The position numbers and the translations under genes are program-made. This document shows positions 1-4,351 of a DNA stretch of 6,436 nt, piece by piece. This DNA is from Woeseiaceae bacterium. Its GTDB lineage: Bacteria; Pseudomonadota; Gammaproteobacteria; Steroidobacterales; Woeseiaceae. Where the stretch lies: NCBI GenBank assembly GCA_013138675.1, contig WTCH01000361.1, positions 1 through 6,436 of the forward strand. The letters run 5' to 3'. The number at the start of each line of letters is the position of its first letter. The first letter of the stretch is position 1. The notes under the pieces were generated by a model that ran no database searches, was not told the origin of the DNA, and worked only from the letters and a program-made list of their open reading frames with translations.

Positions 1-601
1 AGTGCGTTAGCGCCAGCAGCCGGCTTGCCGCTTCTTCGAGATCGCGGCCGATGCTGATGATCCCTTCATCGTGGCCCGCCATAATGGCGACGCCGCTGGC
101 TCGGAAACCGGTATCTCGATACAGACGCGTGAACTCGCGGGCCATCTCGGGCGTACCGTAACTGACGTCGTCGGCGGTTGTTGGCAACCGGTCCTTCAGT
201 GCGTCCCACAGTGAGCGACTATGCACGTGCACGACGGCGTTGATCGCTTCGTTCAGTTCATAAATTGCCGCGTGGGTCAGTGATTCGGACGAGGCCTGGA
301 CCGGCCCCGTCGAACTTACGCGGTTCCGGTCGATGTCATAGCGGGTAACGAGTGCGTAATGCTGACCGTCGGTATCGGCGATGTGTCCCGTTTGGGTGCC
401 GCTGATGATGAACTGTTCACTCGACCTGAAACGGATACTCAGGTTGCCGTAGCCAACACCGAGATCTTCATAGTGGCCTATAAGGCCTGCGTCGAAAAGC
501 GGCCGCCGCCACGAGTCCAGCAAAGATGTGAGTTCCTGGTCTGGCGCTGGTCCCAGCGTCCAGTCGCTGTCGTACTTGATGTAGCCTTCGTCGATAGTCA
601 A
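1..601 (-). CDS. Class II aldolase/adducin-family protein, 3' end cut by window edge
   Basis: The reading frame is open from a TTG at 601 to the left edge (200 codons, no stop), so the C-terminus is missing, probably only a short piece because the family is usually about 200-230 residues. Class II aldolase landmarks appear in order: GNLSIR (52-57), ISGT (66-69), ASSE (103-106), HVHS (125-128) and GH (176-177). The family uses three His as metal ligands, here H125, H127 and H177. E106 sits 19 residues before H125, as the catalytic Glu does in fuculose-1-phosphate aldolase. The enzyme is predicted to be cytosolic. The TTG start overlaps the mtnA stop (TTGA) and has a GAGGAA Shine-Dalgarno 8 bases upstream; there is no ATG nearby. 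Being translationally coupled to an MtnA-type isomerase suggests it acts on the isomerase product, either as a methylthioribulose-1-phosphate dehydratase (MtnB-like) or as a 5-deoxyribulose/methylthioribulose-1-phosphate aldolase (Ald2-like). The sequence alone does not settle which. Confidence 0.85.
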   Translation of the reverse strand, partial: MTIDEGYIKYDSDWTLGPAPDQELTSLLDSWRRPLFDAGLIGHYEDLGVGYGNLSIRFRSSEQFIISGTQTGHIADTDGQHYALVTRYDIDRNRVSSTGPVQASSESLTHAAIYELNEAINAVVHVHSRSLWDALKDRLPTTADDVSYGTPEMAREFTRLYRDTGFRASGVAIMAGHDEGIISIGRDLEEAASRLLALTH

Positions 602-1692
602 CCCGCAGCTTCCTCAGGAAACAGGTCCGCCAGTCCTTCGGCGCTGGCATCGCAAATACCACGTTCGGTGATCAATCCGGTAACCAGCCGCGCTGGTGTC
701 ACGTCAAATGCCGGATTGGCGACGTTTGTATCTCGCATCGCCGTTCGGACTTTGCAACGGACGCTGTCTGAAACACCGTAGCTCATCGTAACTTCGTCTG
801 CGTCCCGTTCTTCGATAGGAATTTCGGCAACGCCATCAGCCGTGCTCCAGTCAATCGTCGTCGACGGCAGCGCAACGTAAAATGGCACATCATTGTCGAA
901 TGCTGCGAGCGCCTTGAGGTACGTACCGATCTTGTTCGCGACGTCGCCGTTCCGGGTTGTTCTATCGGTTCCAGTAATGACCATGTCGACCTGCCCATGT
1001 TGCATCAGGTGTCCGCCGGCATTGTCGACGATCAATGTGTGCGCTATGTCATTCTGCGCCAGCTCCCAGGCCGTGAGCTGGGATCCCTGGTTGCGCGGCC
1101 GTGTCTCGTCGACCCAGACATGCACATCAATGCCGGCCTCTCGGGCGAGATAAATGGGGGCTGTCGCTGTGCCCCAGTTTATCGTCGCCAGCGCGCCGGC
1201 ATTGCAGTGGGTTAGCACGTTGATCGTGTCGCCGTTCTTGCGCCGCGAGATTTCCTCGAGAAGTGCCAGTCCATGCCGCCCAATGCCGAGGCAAATATCG
1301 ATGTCTTCGGTGCAAATAGCCTCGGCATCGGCCCGGATGATGCCGGCGAGTTCGCCGTCGGCGGCATCCGCAACCAACGCCATGATTCGTTCGACAGCCC
1401 ACCGCAGATTGACGGCCGTTGGTCGCGACTGCAGCAGGGCTTCTGCCGCATGCGCCACCTCATCTTTAGGAAATTTTCCGCGCAGTGCTGCGAGATACAG
1501 GCTCCACGCCGCCGTCGCTCCGATGAGCGGCGCACCACGGACGTACATATCGGTAATGGCTTCGACGCCATCGCTCCATGTGTGAAGGTCGTGGATGCTG
1601 TAGTTGTGCGGCAGAAGCCGCTGGTCGATGATCTGGACGACCTCCGGGTCGTCCGGGTGAAGCCATATGGTGCGAAAGTCCTCGCTAGCCAT
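598..1692 (-). CDS. mtnA: S-methyl-5-thioribose-1-phosphate isomerase (MtnA-like)
   Basis: The protein has 364 residues, a normal family length. MtnA converts methylthioribose-1-phosphate (and, in some bacteria, 5-deoxyribose-1-phosphate) to the ribulose-1-phosphate ketose in the cytosol, part of methionine salvage or the DHAP shunt. Family motifs are clear: RGAPLIG (52-58), NLRWA (95-99), THCNAG (161-166) with the catalytic Cys163, ETRPRNQGSQLTAWEL (196-211), GTDRTTRNGDVANKIGTY (241-258) with the catalytic Asp243, PFYVALPSTTID (270-281) and NPAFDVTP (326-333). The usual GADR is GTDR here, with the acid retained. These catalytic residues separate it from the eIF2B regulatory subunits of the same superfamily. 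The ATG at 1692 lies inside the end of folD (8 bp overlap) with only a weak GGCAGG upstream, so it is probably translated by coupling. The class II aldolase gene follows with a 4 bp overlap. Which substrate is physiological is open. Confidence 0.93.
   Translation of the reverse strand: MASEDFRTIWLHPDDPEVVQIIDQRLLPHNYSIHDLHTWSDGVEAITDMYVRGAPLIGATAAWSLYLAALRGKFPKDEVAHAAEALLQSRPTAVNLRWAVERIMALVADAADGELAGIIRADAEAICTEDIDICLGIGRHGLALLEEISRRKNGDTINVLTHCNAGALATINWGTATAPIYLAREAGIDVHVWVDETRPRNQGSQLTAWELAQNDIAHTLIVDNAGGHLMQHGQVDMVITGTDRTTRNGDVANKIGTYLKALAAFDNDVPFYVALPSTTIDWSTADGVAEIPIEERDADEVTMSYGVSDSVRCKVRTAMRDTNVANPAFDVTPARLVTGLITERGICDASAEGLADLFPEEAAG
610..615 (-). promoter_or_regulatory. Ribosome binding site for the aldolase-family gene
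   Basis: On the minus strand GAGGAA lies within the last codons of mtnA, eight bases before the TTG at 601. This strong site is the main argument for accepting a TTG start fused to the mtnA stop codon. Confidence 0.65.
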
Positions 1693-2581
1693 CCAGGCCT
1701 GCCGACAGTCGTGCTGCTCTGAGTGTGTTGGCCATCAGCATCACAATTGTCATCGGGCCGACTCCTCCTGGCACCGGAGTCACAGCTTTCGCAACTTCGC
1801 AGGCGGATTCGTAGTCGACGTCGCCCGTTAGCCTCGACTTCGTTTCGCCGTCGACGGTCGTCTCGATGCGATTGATGCCGACATCGATGACAACAGCACC
1901 GGGTTTGAGCCAGTCCCCAGTTACCATGTTGGCGCGGCCTACGGCTGCGACAACGATATCGGCTCGTTTGACGACGCCCGGCAGGTCTTTGGTCCGGCTG
2001 TGGCAGACCGTTACCGTCGCATGCGCCTGCAACAACAGGCTGGCCATCGGTTTGCCGACGATATTTGAACGCCCAACGACGACCGCATTGAGCCCCGACA
2101 GATTAGTGCCGAGATGATCCTGGATCATCAGCATGCAGCCGGCGGGTGTGCACGGCACGAACGCGTCGGCCGTGTTGCCCGATGTCAGTTTGCCGATGTT
2201 GATGAAATGAAAGCCGTCGACATCCTTGCCGGGCGAAATCGACTGGGTGATGGTTTGCTCGTTCAGGTGATCCGGTAAGGGCAACTGCACGAGAATGCCG
2301 TGAATCTTGTCGTCATTGTTGAGTTCGTCAATGAGCGCGAGTACGTTGGCTTCTGATGTCTCGGCATCCAGCGTGTGCTGCGCCGAGTGAAAGCCGCATC
2401 CTTCGGCCCGCTTTTTCTTGTTACGCACGTACACCTGGCTTGCTGGATCTTCGCCGATGATAACGACAGCGAGGCCCGGTTGCAGGCCATGCTTCTCGAG
2501 CAATTCGGCCGTCTGAGCTGTAATCTGTTCGGACATTTCAGCGGCTTTTTCCTTACCGTCGATTCGTAGTGCATTCGTCAT
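1685..2581 (-). CDS. folD: Bifunctional methylene-THF dehydrogenase/methenyl-THF cyclohydrolase FolD
   Basis: FolD interconverts 5,10-methylene-, 5,10-methenyl- and 10-formyl-tetrahydrofolate in the cytosol, normally with NADP. The product has 298 residues, close to the usual 280-300. Motifs in order: SQVYVRNK (48-55) with the catalytic Lys55 of the YxxxK pattern, VQLPLP (98-103), GKDVDGFH (118-125), PCTP (143-146), the Rossmann-fold GRSNIVGKP (170-178) and the C-terminal PVPGGVGPMT (269-278). The frame stays open upstream to 2758, but the ATG at 2581 is chosen because homology begins there (TNALRIDGK) and a GAGGAA site lies nine bases before it. The longer start would add 59 unrelated residues and overlap the tpm start region. 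It heads an apparent operon with mtnA (8 bp overlap) and the aldolase-family gene, and a candidate promoter lies just upstream. Confidence 0.97.
   Translation of the reverse strand: MTNALRIDGKEKAAEMSEQITAQTAELLEKHGLQPGLAVVIIGEDPASQVYVRNKKKRAEGCGFHSAQHTLDAETSEANVLALIDELNNDDKIHGILVQLPLPDHLNEQTITQSISPGKDVDGFHFINIGKLTSGNTADAFVPCTPAGCMLMIQDHLGTNLSGLNAVVVGRSNIVGKPMASLLLQAHATVTVCHSRTKDLPGVVKRADIVVAAVGRANMVTGDWLKPGAVVIDVGINRIETTVDGETKSRLTGDVDYESACEVAKAVTPVPGGVGPMTIVMLMANTLRAARLSAGLDG
2113..2129. repeat. 17 bp perfect palindrome inside folD
   Basis: GATGATCC and GGATCATC face each other around a single central base. The element lies inside the folD coding region, where it encodes the Met-Ile-Gln-Asp-His stretch near residue 153. 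The symmetry is real, but a one-base centre cannot form a normal hairpin loop, and no second copy was noticed in the window. It is probably a by-product of the coding sequence. Confidence 0.4.
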
Positions 2582-2590
2582 GCCGGATAA

Positions 2591-2596
2591 TTCCTC
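2591..2596 (-). promoter_or_regulatory. Ribosome binding site for folD
   Basis: GAGGAA on the minus strand, nine bases before the ATG at 2581. It fixes the folD start there rather than at the far upstream start at 2758. Confidence 0.75.
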
Positions 2597-2616
2597 AAGA
2601 TTTGATGGGCGCGCGC

Positions 2617-2645
2617 ATAGTAACGCTGCCAATGCGGCGGGTAAA
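2617..2645 (-). promoter_or_regulatory. Candidate sigma-70-type promoter for the folD-mtnA-aldolase operon
   Basis: On the minus strand, TTTACC (2640-2645, 4 of 6 matches to TTGACA) and TACTAT (2617-2622, 4 of 6 to TATAAT) are separated by exactly 17 bases. Transcription would start near 2610 and leave an untranslated leader of about 30 bases carrying the GAGGAA site. It lies in the only sizeable gap between divergent genes, where a promoter is expected. The matches are moderate. I found no equally good pair for the plus-strand tpm gene. Confidence 0.45.
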
Positions 2646-2663
2646 CTTCGGGTGTTACCTAGC

Positions 2664-2668
2664 GGGAG
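2664..2668 (+). promoter_or_regulatory. Ribosome binding site for tpm
   Basis: GGGAG, six bases upstream of the GTG at 2675. It supports the GTG start, which also gives the N-terminus expected for the family. Confidence 0.65.
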
Positions 2669-2674
2669 AATACT

Positions 2675-3313
2675 GTGACAGAACCCTGGCTGGATCGCTG
2701 GCAGGAAGGACGTATCGGCTGGCACGAAGCGGATGGCAATGCGAGCCTGAAAAAACACTGGCGAGCCACTGGCCGAACGGTTTTCGTGCCAATGTGTGGC
2801 AAGTCGGTCGATTTACGATGGATCGCCGCCCAGGGCAACCGTGTCGTTGGTGTGGAATTATCAGATGTAGCTGTCGAGTCGTTTTTCGCCGAGCAGGACC
2901 TTGCATTCAGGGTCTCGGAGAACGAGCTCCTGCGATACGATGCGATCGACGCCGACATCACGATTTACTGCGGTGATCTGTTCGAGCTGACATCAATCCG
3001 CTGTGACGCGCACTACGATCGCGGTGCGCTGATAGCGCTCCCTGCAGTGCAGCGATCGGCTTATGCGTCTCATGTCGGCTCGTTGTTGAGCAACGACGCC
3101 GAACAACTCGTCATTACACTGGATTACGACGAGGAGGTTGCAAAAGGACCGCCATTCTCGGTCGGTGACGAGGAGTTGCTCGAATACTGGCCAGGTCTGG
3201 ATTGTGTCGAGCAGCGCGACGATATTGCGAACGCGCCGCCTAAATTCCTCGACGCCGGCCTGACCGAGTTCAATGAGAAAGTCTGGCGCTCATGTTCAGG
3301 TAGGTCCGGCTAG
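2675..3313 (+). CDS. tpm: Thiopurine S-methyltransferase (bacterial TPMT)
   Basis: This is an SAM-dependent cytosolic methyltransferase. Bacterial Tpm enzymes methylate sulfur in thiopurines and, in pseudomonads and relatives, selenium or tellurium oxyanion derivatives; the natural substrate is uncertain. The 212 residues match the family length. Visible motifs: the N-terminal WLDRWQEGRIGWHE (5-18), the SAM-binding segment VPMCGKSVDLRW (38-49) followed by GNRVVGVELS (54-63), the CGDLF pocket (99-103), YDRGALIALP (114-123) and GPPFSV (158-163). The start is GTG with GGGAG six bases upstream. It is the only plus-strand gene here, divergent from folD. Its TAG stop overlaps the TAG stop of the opposite ceramidase-like gene by 4 bp, so no terminator can lie between them. 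It appears to be a single-gene unit. Confidence 0.95.
   Translation: MTEPWLDRWQEGRIGWHEADGNASLKKHWRATGRTVFVPMCGKSVDLRWIAAQGNRVVGVELSDVAVESFFAEQDLAFRVSENELLRYDAIDADITIYCGDLFELTSIRCDAHYDRGALIALPAVQRSAYASHVGSLLSNDAEQLVITLDYDEEVAKGPPFSVGDEELLEYWPGLDCVEQRDDIANAPPKFLDAGLTEFNEKVWRSCSGRSG
3310..3313. other. Shared CTAG: overlapping stop codons of convergent genes
   Basis: The four bases CTAG carry the TAG stop of tpm on the plus strand (3311-3313) and the TAG stop of the ceramidase-like gene on the minus strand (3310-3312). There is no spacer, so each transcript must end inside the opposite gene. Confidence 0.9.
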
Positions 3314-4089
3314 TCATCATTCGCAGCGCGCATGACATGTCGTCTTTGCATCAATGCATACAAAAGCGTTGCTGACGCCATGGCCGCAAAGACATGTTTC
3401 AGCGAATGTCCACTGATGACGCCACCGGCCGCATAGAGTTCGCTGTCGATGAACTCGAACAGCTTGGCGAGCACATAAAAGAGCAGCATGTACCAGAAGG
3501 TTTTTGCAGACCCGATGGCGGGCTTGTACGTCAGCAGAATAGCCGGAACCAGCATCATCGGCAAAAACTGCACGACGACATAGGGGCGCAAGTCTCCTTG
3601 TCCATTTGTCTCGGTATACGCCCAGTATTCGACCGAAGCGATACCAATCAACAACAGCGGTATGAGGATCGTGCGTCCGATGCGCGGAGAAACAAATTCG
3701 CCGAGAATGACGGAAAAAAGACCTGCGAAGCCGATCGTCATCGGCAGGCGATCCCACACCAGCGGATCGTTGCCAGGGTTGAGATGATAGTAAGCGGAAC
3801 CGAACGCAGTCAGTAAAATACCGGCAAAGAAAATGATGTAGGCGAGTTCGAGTCCCGGCAGACATACAATGTTGTGATGACGAAAAACGATTAGCGTGCC
3901 CCACAGACCGATGACCATGAGAGGCAGGTTAGACATGACGTTGCAGAAATTACTGACGCCGAGCAGCGTGCGTCCGTCGGCAAACTGATGATAGGCCGGA
4001 TCTTGTGGAACCGGCGAGCTCAGCAGGAAAAAAGCGACCAGCGCTGCCGCCGTGACAACCGGAATAACGAGATTACGGCTCGGGCTCAA
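3310..4089 (-). CDS. Ceramidase-like seven-helix membrane protein (CREST superfamily)
   Basis: The 259-residue protein is very hydrophobic, with about seven membrane segments near 8-24, 54-70, 82-99, 115-132, 139-155, 172-188 and 197-213 or 233-248. Alkaline ceramidases and other CREST hydrolases share a Ser, His, Asp and HxxxH set that holds a catalytic zinc. The matching residues here are S98 and H102 in GSAYYHLNPGND, D113 in WDRLP, and H228 and H232 in GHSLKH. DLRPYVVVQFLPM (166-178) and ELYAAGGVISGH (217-228) also look conserved. It probably hydrolyses an amide or related bond in a membrane lipid, but ceramide as substrate is not shown. The TTG start overlaps the TGA of the DUF4404 gene (TTGA) and has no good Shine-Dalgarno, so translation is probably coupled. 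The first helix follows at once, so no large N-terminus is missing. It is the last gene of its cluster. Confidence 0.85.
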   Translation of the reverse strand: MSPSRNLVIPVVTAAALVAFFLLSSPVPQDPAYHQFADGRTLLGVSNFCNVMSNLPLMVIGLWGTLIVFRHHNIVCLPGLELAYIIFFAGILLTAFGSAYYHLNPGNDPLVWDRLPMTIGFAGLFSVILGEFVSPRIGRTILIPLLLIGIASVEYWAYTETNGQGDLRPYVVVQFLPMMLVPAILLTYKPAIGSAKTFWYMLLFYVLAKLFEFIDSELYAAGGVISGHSLKHVFAAMASATLLYALMQRRHVMRAANDD

Positions 4090-4337
4090 ATGCCCATTTT
4101 CGCCAGCAGGTCGGCAAATTCCCGTGCAATACGTTCGGCGACAGGGTGATTCGCGGCGAAGCGGGATTCAAGATGCTTTGCGCGGTCGACTGCCGTGGAG
4201 TGAGTCTCTCCGGTCAGGCGATCAATATCGTCGTGCAGGCGCTCCAGCAGCTCTCTCGTGTCGTCGTCGACATCGCCGGCGTCATTCAGCTCCGCATTTA
4301 GTTCAGTCAGTAACTCGCTCAGTCGTTCTTTACTCAA
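4086..4337 (-). CDS. DUF4404 family small protein
   Basis: This 83-residue, charged, probably helical protein has no signal peptide or membrane segment. It matches the DUF4404 pattern as I know it: an N-terminal L-x2-LL-x2-L-x3-L heptad-like stretch (6-17), DDDTRELLERLHDDIDRL (24-41), an aromatic plus HP segment RFAANHP (59-65) and the C-terminal ending LLAKMGI (77-83). The family function is unknown; the leucine spacing suggests a helical bundle or coiled coil. The start is TTG, with GAAGG 11 bases upstream overlapping the stop of the molybdoenzyme gene; no ATG is available nearby and the family N-terminus begins here. It lies 14 bases after the molybdoenzyme gene and overlaps the ceramidase-like gene by 4 bp, so all three are probably co-transcribed. 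Confidence 0.85.
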   Translation of the reverse strand: MSKERLSELLTELNAELNDAGDVDDDTRELLERLHDDIDRLTGETHSTAVDRAKHLESRFAANHPVAERIAREFADLLAKMGI

Positions 4338-4351
4338 AGTTATATCCGCCT

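Noticed and set aside
1154..1722. Overlapping plus-strand frames of 143 and 149 codons opposite mtnA
   Set aside because: They are antisense to a gene with complete catalytic motifs, have no domain-like sequence, and have no ribosome binding site that I could see.
2582..2758. N-terminal extension of folD to a start at 2758
   Set aside because: The 59 extra residues do not resemble FolD, would cover the promoter and the tpm start on the other strand, and a GAGGAA site sits correctly before the ATG at 2581.
3290..3400. Terminator hairpin between tpm and the ceramidase-like gene
   Set aside because: The stop codons overlap, and I see no GC-rich stem followed by a T-run on either strand nearby.
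3317..3904. 195-codon minus-strand frame within the ceramidase-like gene
   Set aside because: It is the alternative frame of the same strand, Arg/His/Cys-rich and without membrane segments, whereas the other frame has conserved CREST residues.
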